Shown here piece by piece: positions 14,660 through 21,139 of a stretch of 21,139 nucleotides of DNA. Origin of the DNA: an uncultured Treponema sp. Lineage in GTDB: Bacteria; Spirochaetota; Spirochaetia; Treponematales; Treponemataceae. Within the stretch, counting starts at the first letter, position 1; each line of letters begins with the position of its first letter. Made by a program: the position numbers and the translations under genes. The notes beneath the pieces are model-generated. The model had not been told where the DNA came from. It was given only the letters and a program-made list of their open reading frames with translations, and ran no database searches. The stretch spans positions 1 through 21,139 of the forward strand of contig CALBXN010000075.1 of NCBI GenBank assembly GCA_937890485.1. Reading direction: 5' to 3'.

Positions 14660-15527
14660 AAAATTCTTTTCAAAGATTTTTTACATTTTTATAGTTTTGC
14701 AATCAATACACTCAGAAATTTCTTTGCCAACTTGGTTGCAAAACTCAATTAACAAAAATAATTTTGAAAAAAACTCAGTTGTAAACCCTTCAATAAAAAA
14801 TTCAATCGAAGAATATTATGATTTAGCATATAAACGGGTAGTTCAAATTGATAATTTAAGTATGTTAATTCCAGATTCATCAGTTGGAGTTATTGATGCA
14901 ACAGGAAAATATATAAGCGAACAAAATGGAAGTTTTGGTCTTTGCTGTTCAGGATACGCAAAATGGATTGCTGACGGATTTTACTATCCACTTAGAAAAA
15001 AAAATCACACTAGACTCAGGTATATGTCTATTCAAGATTTACGAAAACCCTACCCTTTTTTAAGAGGAAATAAATTTACTTTTCAATATGAAAAATCTAG
15101 AGCCCCTTTTTTTGGATTAGACTGGACAAGAAATATTGCAAAAGAAATTGCAGAAGAAAAATACAAAAAAAATTTTTTTTATAATAGTCATGATGTAACT
15201 TTTTCCTTCAAAGCCGAATATGTAAAAGATAGAGGTTTTCCAATAGAAAAAATTCCAGAAGTATTAAAAGAACAAACTTTGTTGTATCCAAATCGATGGT
15301 ATTTGGTTTCTATTAATGGAGATTTTGGCGAAAATCCTACAATGATTCAACATTACCACATTGCAGTTTTTTTTCCGTATTTTAACAAAGATGGAATTTT
15401 TAGACTTCCTGTTTTAGAGCGAACTCGAAGAACTTCCTTTGATTACTTGTTATCAAGATACGAAAATACTTATTGCCATTTGGTTTGGCTTGAATTAGAT
15501 GGAAAAATTGAATTAAACTTACCGTAA
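14646..15527 (+). CDS. Exported NlpC/P60-like putative cysteine hydrolase
   Basis: A 293-aa protein. The start is a TTG at 14646 inside the end of the preceding gene; AAAGG at 14632-14636 is 9 nt upstream, and the first in-frame residues make a good signal peptide (KNNKKFFSKIFYIFIVLQS). No closely named family is recognised. The segment LCCSGYAKWIADGFY carries the C-S-G motif of NlpC/P60 nucleophile cysteines (C101), and QHYHIAVFF gives H238 in the H-[VI]-[AG]-[IV] context of the catalytic histidine. A third catalytic residue is not identified. A papain-fold amidase or peptidase acting on peptidoglycan is therefore plausible, and fits the overlapping OmpA-like gene. The 14-nt overlap suggests translational coupling. 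The function is an inference. Confidence 0.6.
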   Translation: MKNNKKFFSKIFYIFIVLQSIHSEISLPTWLQNSINKNNFEKNSVVNPSIKNSIEEYYDLAYKRVVQIDNLSMLIPDSSVGVIDATGKYISEQNGSFGLCCSGYAKWIADGFYYPLRKKNHTRLRYMSIQDLRKPYPFLRGNKFTFQYEKSRAPFFGLDWTRNIAKEIAEEKYKKNFFYNSHDVTFSFKAEYVKDRGFPIEKIPEVLKEQTLLYPNRWYLVSINGDFGENPTMIQHYHIAVFFPYFNKDGIFRLPVLERTRRTSFDYLLSRYENTYCHLVWLELDGKIELNLP

Positions 15528-15548
15528 TAAAGTTTAAAAGGAATTACA

Positions 15549-16655
15549 ATGAATAATATAATTGATTACATTGATTGGCGTGGTGATTTATCATTTAAAA
15601 TTTCACCTTTAAATGAAATTGACGCAGTAATTTTAAGCCAACTAGCTTATATAGATTTTTCTGATATAGTAAGTGCAGATTTTTCTGAAAAAATTTCGCT
15701 TAGACAGGCTTGGATTTTTTTGACAACTTCCTCAGACTTTGAAAAACGAATAAATTTTGGACCTTTAATCAATTCAGAAATTACAACTTTATTACAAAAA
15801 GCAGGAGAATCAAAAAGATTTAGTAACATTCAACTTTGTGGATTTGTAAGTTCCACAGACATTGAACAAGAAAAACAATTTGCAGCCATAAATTTTATTT
15901 TGCCAGATAAAACAAACTTTATAATTTACAGAGGAACAGACCAAAGTATTGTTGGCTGGAAAGAAGATTTTAATATGGCATTTAAACTTCCTATTCCTGC
16001 ACAAATTGAAGCTGTAAAATATTTTGATGATGCCTGCAAAAATTTACGCGGAAAATTTTATCTTGGAGGACACTCTAAAGGTGGAAATCTTGCCTTATTT
16101 TCTGGAACTTACTGTAACATAAAAAATCAAAAACGCATTTTGCAAATTTACAATTTTGATGGACCTGGTTTTGAAGAAATAGTTTTGAAAGATGAAAGAT
16201 TTTTATCAATTCAGAAGAAAATAAAAAACTTTGTTCCAAAAAAATCAGTAGTGGGAATTTTATTTGATACAGGAATTGAAAAAACAATTGTAGAAAGTTC
16301 CAACAATGGGATTATGCAACACGATCCATTAACATGGAATCTTTTAGGAACTAATTTTGTAACAACAGAAGAACTTTCAAAAGAAAGTCTATTTATCGAT
16401 AAAACTCTTAAAACTTGGTTAAAACAAACAGACAAAGATAAACGCGAAACTTTTATAGAAGCCTTATTCAATGTTATTGAATCTGCCGAAGCAAATAATA
16501 TCACAGAAATAACTGAAAACTGGTTTAAATCTTCTGCAAAAATAATCCATCATCTACGAAACCTTGATTCTGACACAAAAGAAATTATTTTTGAAACAAT
16601 AAAAATATTTTTTAAGTCTGCCCAAGAATCTGTTCAGGAAAAAATAAGAAAATAA
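15549..16655 (+). CDS. Mbeg1-like (DUF2974) alpha/beta hydrolase
   Basis: A 368-aa protein without signal peptide. It opens NNIIDYIDWRGDLSF and has the family's YRGTDQSIVGWKEDFNM segment, the nucleophile elbow GGHSKGGNLALF (S176), D204 in YNFDGPGF and H258 in IMQHDPLTW, giving a complete Ser-Asp-His set. Family members are predicted serine hydrolases (lipase or esterase) and most are uncharacterised. The C-terminal 100 residues are helical and charged. AAAGGA lies 6 nt before the ATG. The gene is 21 nt after the NlpC/P60-like gene and in the same direction, so it is probably the third gene of one operon. No terminator is visible after it. Cytoplasmic location and substrate are inferred only. 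Confidence 0.8.
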   Translation: MNNIIDYIDWRGDLSFKISPLNEIDAVILSQLAYIDFSDIVSADFSEKISLRQAWIFLTTSSDFEKRINFGPLINSEITTLLQKAGESKRFSNIQLCGFVSSTDIEQEKQFAAINFILPDKTNFIIYRGTDQSIVGWKEDFNMAFKLPIPAQIEAVKYFDDACKNLRGKFYLGGHSKGGNLALFSGTYCNIKNQKRILQIYNFDGPGFEEIVLKDERFLSIQKKIKNFVPKKSVVGILFDTGIEKTIVESSNNGIMQHDPLTWNLLGTNFVTTEELSKESLFIDKTLKTWLKQTDKDKRETFIEALFNVIESAEANNITEITENWFKSSAKIIHHLRNLDSDTKEIIFETIKIFFKSAQESVQEKIRK

Positions 16656-16685
16656 AAAATTTCCTAGAAAAAAACAAAAAAATTA

Positions 16686-16712
16686 TTGACAGAATCACAA
16701 TATTGCTATAAT
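16686..16712 (+). promoter_or_regulatory. Promoter of the reverse rubrerythrin gene
   Basis: A consensus TTGACA (16686-16691) is followed by TATAAT (16707-16712) at a short 15-nt spacing; a TAATAT (16709-16714) at 17 nt is the alternative. The start is predicted around 16719-16721, immediately at the PerR-type box. Confidence 0.75.
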
Positions 16713-16719
16713 ATCAAGA

Positions 16720-16734
16720 TTGTAATCATTACAA
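16720..16734. promoter_or_regulatory. PerR-type operator (7-1-7 inverted repeat)
   Basis: TTGTAAT-C-ATTACAA is a perfect 7-1-7 palindrome, closely matching the PerR box TTATAAT-N-ATTATAA of Bacillus. It lies just downstream of the -10 element and 48 nt before the reverse rubrerythrin ATG. A PerR-like regulator is encoded by the next gene, so repression released by peroxide is expected. Confidence 0.85.
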
Positions 16735-16781
16735 ATATAAAACAATTATATTTTATTTAACTTTTTTTGGAGGAATTTATT

Positions 16782-17327
16782 ATGAAACAATGGGTATGTA
16801 GTGTTTGTGGTTATGTTCACACAGGAGATGAAGCTCCAGATCAATGTCCACAATGTAAAGTTGCAAAAGACAAATTCAAAGAAAAAGAAGCATTTGCAGG
16901 ATTTGCTGATGAACACAAAGTAGGAATTGCAAAAGGCTTAGATGCAGAAGTTGTTCAAGGTTTAAGAGACAACTACATGGGTGAATGTACTGAAGTTGGA
17001 ATGTATCTTGCAATGAGTCGTCAAGCAGACAGAGAAGGATATCCAGAAATTGCAGAAGCTTTCAAAAGATACGCTTTTGAAGAAGCAGATCATGCAGCTC
17101 GTTTTGCAGAACTTCTTGGTGAAGTTGTAACAACAAGCACAAAGAAAAATCTTGAACTTAGAGCAGATGCAGAAGCAGGTGCTTGCGAAGGCAAATTGAT
17201 GTTAGCAAAAAGAGCAAAAGAACTTAACTATGATGCAGTTCATGACACAGTTCATGAAATGTGTAAAGATGAAGCTCGCCACGGAGCAGGTTTCAGAGGT
17301 CTTTTAGCACGCTACTTTGGTAACTAA
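16782..17327 (+). CDS. Reverse rubrerythrin (NADH peroxidase-type, N-terminal rubredoxin domain)
   Basis: A 181-aa protein. A rubredoxin-like Fe(SCys)4 domain comes first (VCSVCGYVHTGDEAP with CPQCK; cysteines at about 6, 9, 23 and 26), followed by a ferritin-like diiron four-helix domain (about 50-181) with E-x2-E-x2-M (GECTEVGMYL), FEEADHAARFAE and CKDEARHGAGFRGLL supplying Glu/His ligands. This order is the reverse of classical rubrerythrin and matches the PerR-controlled enzyme of Clostridium acetobutylicum that reduces H2O2 with electrons from NADH. The ATG at 16782 is chosen because GGAGG (16769-16773) lies 8 nt upstream; a TTG at 16767 overlaps that site. The PerR box in its promoter and the perR gene downstream support an oxidative-stress role in the cytoplasm. 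Confidence 0.94.
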   Translation: MKQWVCSVCGYVHTGDEAPDQCPQCKVAKDKFKEKEAFAGFADEHKVGIAKGLDAEVVQGLRDNYMGECTEVGMYLAMSRQADREGYPEIAEAFKRYAFEEADHAARFAELLGEVVTTSTKKNLELRADAEAGACEGKLMLAKRAKELNYDAVHDTVHEMCKDEARHGAGFRGLLARYFGN

Positions 17328-17338
17328 TATATTTTAAT

Positions 17339-17399
17339 AAAAGTCTGTCTAATAAGAATCATTCAATATGACAAAACTTTTTAGACAGACTTTTTTTTT
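17339..17399 (+). terminator. Terminator between reverse rubrerythrin and perR
   Basis: AAAAGTCTGTCTAA (17339-17352) and TTAGACAGACTTTT (17381-17394) form a perfect 14-bp stem with a 28-nt loop, and a T9 run (17391-17399) follows. perR starts 24 nt after the T run, so it depends on read-through or on a promoter not recognised here. Confidence 0.85.
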
Positions 17400-17423
17400 A
17401 AGTCTTTTGGAGGTGAAAAAAAA

Positions 17424-17843
17424 ATGCAGGAAGCAATAATACAAAAATTATCAGCACATAACATAAAACCATCTCTACAAAGATTAGCAATTTATACATA
17501 TTTATTAGAAAGAAAAAATCATCCAACTGTAGATATGATTTATTCAGATTTACATCCTTCTATGCCAACACTTTCTAAAACTACAGTTTATAACACACTA
17601 AAACTTTTTATTGAAAACGGTCTTGTTCAAACAATTCTTATTGATGATGAAGAACTAAGATTTGACGCAGAAATTTTAGAACACATTCATTTTAAATGCA
17701 CAAACTGTAAAACCATTCACGATATTTTTGTAGAACAAAATCCACCAGAAAATCACTTTAGACCTGAATTTTCACTTCCTCAAGGCTTTGAAGCAAACAA
17801 AACCCAGTACAACATCTGGGGACTATGTCCAAATTGTAAATAA
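17424..17843 (+). CDS. perR: Fur-family peroxide-responsive repressor PerR
   Basis: A 139-aa metalloregulator with a winged-helix N-terminal domain (about 1-75; KTTVYNTLKLF is the recognition region) and a dimerisation/metal domain. LRFDAEILEHIHFKCTNCK has an Asp (D81) at the position where PerR has Asp and Fur usually Glu, followed by H87, H89 and the zinc pair C92/C95. The second zinc pair is C135/C138 in GLCPNC at the C-terminus; H33 (KNHPT) matches the oxidisable His of Bacillus PerR. The protein would repress peroxide-defence genes in the presence of Fe or Mn and release DNA after metal-catalysed His oxidation. GGAGG lies 10 nt before the ATG. The operator in front of the adjacent rubrerythrin gene is a natural target. 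Confidence 0.9.
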   Translation: MQEAIIQKLSAHNIKPSLQRLAIYTYLLERKNHPTVDMIYSDLHPSMPTLSKTTVYNTLKLFIENGLVQTILIDDEELRFDAEILEHIHFKCTNCKTIHDIFVEQNPPENHFRPEFSLPQGFEANKTQYNIWGLCPNCK

Positions 17844-17930
17844 ACAAAATCAATTTAAATATTACTCAACCTAAAATCATTTTTTTTCGATAATAAAATA
17901 TAGAAGTGTTTATTTTTACTAGGAGAATTT

Positions 17931-20750
17931 ATGTTCAAAAAAATCAATTTAGTAATTTCATTTTCATTAACAGTGATGTTTGTTTTTTCTTGTGTTTCAA
18001 CCCCCAAAACAGAAACAACACAAAATCCAATAGTTGAAAAAAAAGAGACACAAAATATTCAGCAATTGATTTTAGAAGGAAGAAGCAACGAGGCAAAAGA
18101 GCTTTTTCAAGCAAAAATTGATATAAATGAAACCGATGAATACGGAAATACGGCATTACATACAGCTGCAAAAATAAATGATACAGACTTAGTAACTTTT
18201 TTCATTTACAAAGGGGCAAATGTAGAATTAAAAAATAATGATGGAGATACACCACTTCATGTTGCAATCAAAAATAATGCAAAAGGTACAACTGCTGTTT
18301 TAGCTGCTATTGGAACAAATATTTTTGCTCGTGACGGAAAAGGAATCACTGCTTTAGAATTAGGACTAGCAAAAGGTTATGAATATTACGATGCAATAAT
18401 TACAACAAAAACTGGTTTAGCAAAAGATGATAATAACAGAAATCTTGTTCATTATCTTGTAGAAACAGAAAATCAAAATGCACTAGCATACTGTTTGAAA
18501 AAAGAAATTCCTCTTTCCTACATTGATGTAAATGGAGAAACTCCTTTATCTTTAGCTTATGCAAAAAATTCTGAAATTGGAATAAATATGGCTGCAAATT
18601 TAATTTTAGCAGGTGCAGTTCCTTTTAGAAACCAATACAGTTATTTTGAGGATGCCGTAAAAACAAGAAATACTTCTTTAAGATTTGACGATGGACAAAC
18701 TCCCCTACATTTTGCAGCAATTTACGGACACGAAGCAATCACCACATATTTGTTAGAAAATGGTGCGTCAGTGAAAGCAAAAGACATCCTAGGCTCAACT
18801 CCACTTCATGAAGCTGTTCGCTATGGACACAAGGAAATTGTACAACTTTTATTAGACAAAGGAGCAGATTCTAATTCTCAAGATAGTTTAGGGAAAACAC
18901 CTCTCCTCTTAGTTATACCTAAGGAATCACGAATTGATATTTCCTCATTACTTATTACTCATGGAGCAAATCCAAATGCAAAAGATATGTACGGAGATAC
19001 TCCTGTTCACATTGCAACAATGAGCGGAATGGAAGTTGAAATGTTAGAAAATTTGAAAAATGGTGGAGCTGACATCAACGAAAGAAATAAAAAAGGTATT
19101 ACACCAATGGCTCTTGCAGTTGATAGGCTTAATAAAGAACATGTTGCATTTTACGCAAAGGCAGGAGCAGATATTCATGCAGAAGATAACGAAGGCAACA
19201 CTCCTCTTTCAAGAATTATTGAAACAAAAGATAAAACAACTGGAACAGAATTACTAAAAATAATGGTGAACAAAAAAAATATAAATTCTAGAGATTCTTA
19301 CGGAAACACACCATTACACATTGCAATAAGTAACAATGCTCATACAGAACAATTAAAATATCTTCTTACTTTAACAAATGATATAGATGTTCGTAACCGA
19401 AATGGTGATACACCTCTTTATATAGCCGTTCAAAAAAACAGACGAGTCCCAGGAGAAATGCTTTTAGCAAAAGGTGCTGATGTTTTTTCAACAAACAATG
19501 AAAATTATTCTCCTTTAAGAATGGCATTAGCAGGTGGTGGTGAAGCTCAAGAATGGATTTTAACATCAGAAGTAATCAAAAAAACTGATGGAACAGGAAA
19601 CACTCCTTTACATTACGCTGCCGAATGGAAACTTGATAATGCTGTTGCTGTTCTTTTAGAAAAAGGAGCAAATCCTAACATCAGGAATGCAAATGGAGAG
19701 ACCGCAATTTTTAATGCGATAAAATCTGATAGTTCTTCTACCATCGATTTATTGATGAGAAAAGGAGCTCAGAAAAATTCAAGAGATTATTTAGGAAACA
19801 CACCTTTGCACGCTTGTGTTCGCTGGGATTCAAAAAATTCTGCAATGAAACTCATCCAATGGAAAGCCGATTTAAATGTACAAAATTTAGCAGGAAAAAC
19901 TCCTTTAGCACAAGCCGCTCGTTCTGGAAGAATTGCTATGGTTACACTTCTTACAGACAATGGGGCAAATGTTGATGCAACAGATGCCACAGGAAAAACA
20001 GTTTTAATGGATGCAATACAAAGTGGAAATTTAGATATTGTTAATCTTTTGGTAAAAAAAGGTGCTTCCCCTCATATTCAAGAAATGTACGGAAGAAACG
20101 CCTATCATGAAGCTGCATCCACTGGAAATATACAGATGATTGAAGTTGTGCAAAAAGCAGGAGGAAATCCTCTTGCCCGTGATGCCCAAGGAATAACACC
20201 TTTTTCAATTATTTTACAAGGAAAGGACAAAAATTTAATAAAGGCAGTTCTTGGAACAAACTCAAAACTCTTGGATTCTGATAGTAATACACCACTTCAT
20301 ATTGCATTAGAAAATGATGTTTCTGTTGAGATTTTAGATTTTCTTGTAGATATGAATTATCCAATTAATACAAGAAATAAAGACGGAATTACACCTTTAT
20401 CAGTTGCAGTTTCTAAGAATTTAGTAGGACAATCAAAAGTTTTACTTGAAAATGGTGCAGATCCATTTATAACAGACAATGAAAAAGAATGTGCAATTTC
20501 TATAGTTCTAAAAAAACAAGATGATGCAATAAGGGAAGAAATTTTAAACGATATTGTAAAACTTGCAGGAAATAAAACTGATTATCAAGGAGAAGGAATT
20601 TTACACTATGCAGCCCGTATTGCAGATGCAAATACAATCCAAAAACTTCTTGAAAAAGGCTTAGATAGAACTGTAAGAAACATCTCAGGTGAAACTCCAC
20701 GAGATATTGCAATTCGTTGGCAAAGAAAAGATATTGTAGATTTATTGTAA
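17931..20750 (+). CDS. Ankyrin-repeat lipoprotein with about 26 repeats
   Basis: A 939-aa protein. The N-terminus is a lipoprotein signal (MFKKINLVISFSLTVMFVFS followed by C21), with lipidation predicted at C21, then a short Thr/Gln-rich linker (22-40). From about residue 60 to the end it is made of ~33-residue ankyrin units with the pattern D-x-x-G-x-T-P-L-H-x-A-A-x-x-G-x-x-x-x-V-x-x-L-L-x-x-G-A-x-x-N. About 26 can be counted by eye; some (near 150-230, 540-570 and 790-830) are degenerate. No enzymatic domain is seen. The array would form a long curved scaffold for protein binding, on the membrane facing the periplasm or the cell surface. AGGAG lies 5 nt before the ATG. It is separate from perR by 87 nt and ends at a strong terminator. 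The binding partner is unknown. Confidence 0.93.
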   Translation: MFKKINLVISFSLTVMFVFSCVSTPKTETTQNPIVEKKETQNIQQLILEGRSNEAKELFQAKIDINETDEYGNTALHTAAKINDTDLVTFFIYKGANVELKNNDGDTPLHVAIKNNAKGTTAVLAAIGTNIFARDGKGITALELGLAKGYEYYDAIITTKTGLAKDDNNRNLVHYLVETENQNALAYCLKKEIPLSYIDVNGETPLSLAYAKNSEIGINMAANLILAGAVPFRNQYSYFEDAVKTRNTSLRFDDGQTPLHFAAIYGHEAITTYLLENGASVKAKDILGSTPLHEAVRYGHKEIVQLLLDKGADSNSQDSLGKTPLLLVIPKESRIDISSLLITHGANPNAKDMYGDTPVHIATMSGMEVEMLENLKNGGADINERNKKGITPMALAVDRLNKEHVAFYAKAGADIHAEDNEGNTPLSRIIETKDKTTGTELLKIMVNKKNINSRDSYGNTPLHIAISNNAHTEQLKYLLTLTNDIDVRNRNGDTPLYIAVQKNRRVPGEMLLAKGADVFSTNNENYSPLRMALAGGGEAQEWILTSEVIKKTDGTGNTPLHYAAEWKLDNAVAVLLEKGANPNIRNANGETAIFNAIKSDSSSTIDLLMRKGAQKNSRDYLGNTPLHACVRWDSKNSAMKLIQWKADLNVQNLAGKTPLAQAARSGRIAMVTLLTDNGANVDATDATGKTVLMDAIQSGNLDIVNLLVKKGASPHIQEMYGRNAYHEAASTGNIQMIEVVQKAGGNPLARDAQGITPFSIILQGKDKNLIKAVLGTNSKLLDSDSNTPLHIALENDVSVEILDFLVDMNYPINTRNKDGITPLSVAVSKNLVGQSKVLLENGADPFITDNEKECAISIVLKKQDDAIREEILNDIVKLAGNKTDYQGEGILHYAARIADANTIQKLLEKGLDRTVRNISGETPRDIAIRWQRKDIVDLL

Positions 20751-20765
20751 AAGTCTAAAATAAAA

Positions 20766-20844
20766 AAAAAAAAGACTGCTTAAAAAAGTATCGTCATACT
20801 GAAAATTTTTCAAAACGACCATACTATTAAACAGTCTTTTTTTT
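20766..20844. terminator. Bidirectional terminator between the ankyrin gene and tyrS
   Basis: A8 plus GACTG (20766-20778) pairs with CAGTC plus T8 (20832-20844). Inside, TTAA pairs with TTAA (20780-20783 and 20827-20830), and a small hairpin AGTAT-CGTC-ATACT lies at 20787-20800. The A and T runs on both sides make it suitable for both convergent genes. Confidence 0.85.
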
Positions 20845-20858
20845 ATTTATCAAACCTC

Positions 20859-21139
20859 TTACGCAAATTTCACAATGTAGTTCTTTTTCTTACCACGACG
20901 AAGAACAATAACTTCACCTTCAATTGCTAAATCCCGAGTGATAGCAAGATTTTCGTCAGTTACTTTGTCTCCGTTTAGAGTGATAGAACCAGCGTTCAAA
21001 AACTCACGAGCTTCACGGCGGCTAGAACAGATTTTGTTGTTTACAAGCACATCAATTAGTGTTGTGCCATTATCTTCAATTTCCACAGTTGGAACATCTT
21101 TAAAACCAATTTTAATATCAGCCAAAGACAAAGCCTTCA
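20859..21139 (-). CDS. tyrS: Tyrosyl-tRNA synthetase, C-terminal fragment (runs off the window)
   Basis: The frame is open to the right edge; about 93 residues are present, all C-terminal. The segment has the S4-like RNA-binding domain found at the end of bacterial TyrS: LIDVLVNNKICSSRREAREF, LNAGSITLNGDKVTDE, and the final LRRGKKKNYIVKF, which parallels E. coli TyrS (TLLRRGKKNYCL). The catalytic Rossmann domain lies outside the window. The complete enzyme would charge tRNA-Tyr. A TTG near 21131 could be mistaken for a start, but the upstream residues continue in frame, so this is not a separate gene. Confidence 0.88.
   Translation of the reverse strand, partial: KALSLADIKIGFKDVPTVEIEDNGTTLIDVLVNNKICSSRREAREFLNAGSITLNGDKVTDENLAITRDLAIEGEVIVLRRGKKKNYIVKFA

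Noticed and set aside
16767..16781. Upstream TTG start for reverse rubrerythrin adding five residues
   Set aside because: This TTG overlaps the GGAGG ribosome binding site of the ATG at 16782, which gives the family's normal N-terminus.
17931..20750. DNA-level tandem repeat or CRISPR-like array
   Set aside because: The periodicity is at protein level (about 33 residues); nucleotide copies are too diverged, and there are no constant repeats with unique spacers.
20859..21131. Free-standing small S4-domain protein
   Set aside because: The frame continues upstream of the TTG to the window edge, and the C-terminal motif matches TyrS, so it is a truncated view of that gene.

Overview
The window is AT-rich and gene-dense. 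From about 1.4 kb to the right end it looks like the chromosome of an anaerobic, fermentative gut-type spirochaete, most likely Treponema. This is inferred from the mix of genes (membrane-anchored class III cyclase, ankyrin-repeat lipoprotein, OmpA-like envelope protein, pyruvate formate-lyase, reverse rubrerythrin with PerR); no database search was possible. The first ~1.3 kb looks different: Firmicute-like proteins, stronger TTA leucine bias, and a short GC-rich patch resembling the 3' end of a 5S rRNA. It may be horizontally acquired or an assembly junction.

Layout. 1-542 (-): partial membrane protein, open at the window edge, joining the C-terminal half of a CDP-alcohol phosphatidyltransferase to the start of a phospholipase D-type protein. 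587-1279 (-): NifU-like Fe-S scaffold protein. 1444-1719 (+): HU-family DNA-binding protein. 1794-4022 (+): membrane adenylate cyclase. 4027-4569 (-): exported PepSY-like protein. 4749-6233 (+): long-form ketol-acid reductoisomerase (ilvC). 6345-7055 (+): PlsC-type acyltransferase. 7057-7884 (-): PFL-activating enzyme. 7978-10908 (+): periplasmic-sensor c-di-GMP phosphodiesterase. 11018-13378 (-): pyruvate formate-lyase. 13490-16655 (+): a three-gene set of unknown role (zinc-ribbon/PDZ/TM/OmpA protein, NlpC/P60-like exported protein, Mbeg1-like alpha/beta hydrolase). 16782-17327 (+): reverse rubrerythrin. 17424-17843 (+): PerR. 17931-20750 (+): lipoprotein of about 26 ankyrin repeats. 20859-21139 (-): C-terminus of TyrS.

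How it works together. pflB and pflA form the enzyme/activase pair of anaerobic pyruvate cleavage, but a c-di-GMP sensor gene on the opposite strand lies between them. The reverse rubrerythrin promoter carries a perfect 7-1-7 PerR-type box and perR lies directly downstream, a compact peroxide-defence unit. Two second-messenger enzymes (cAMP synthesis, c-di-GMP hydrolysis) have large extracytoplasmic or membrane sensor parts. The 13.5-16.7 kb cluster is the best candidate for an undescribed envelope system: a predicted peptidoglycan-binding protein whose cytoplasmic PDZ sits inside a split zinc ribbon, overlapping a predicted NlpC/P60-type enzyme, followed by a serine hydrolase. No tRNA, CRISPR array, insertion sequence or complete rRNA gene was seen.
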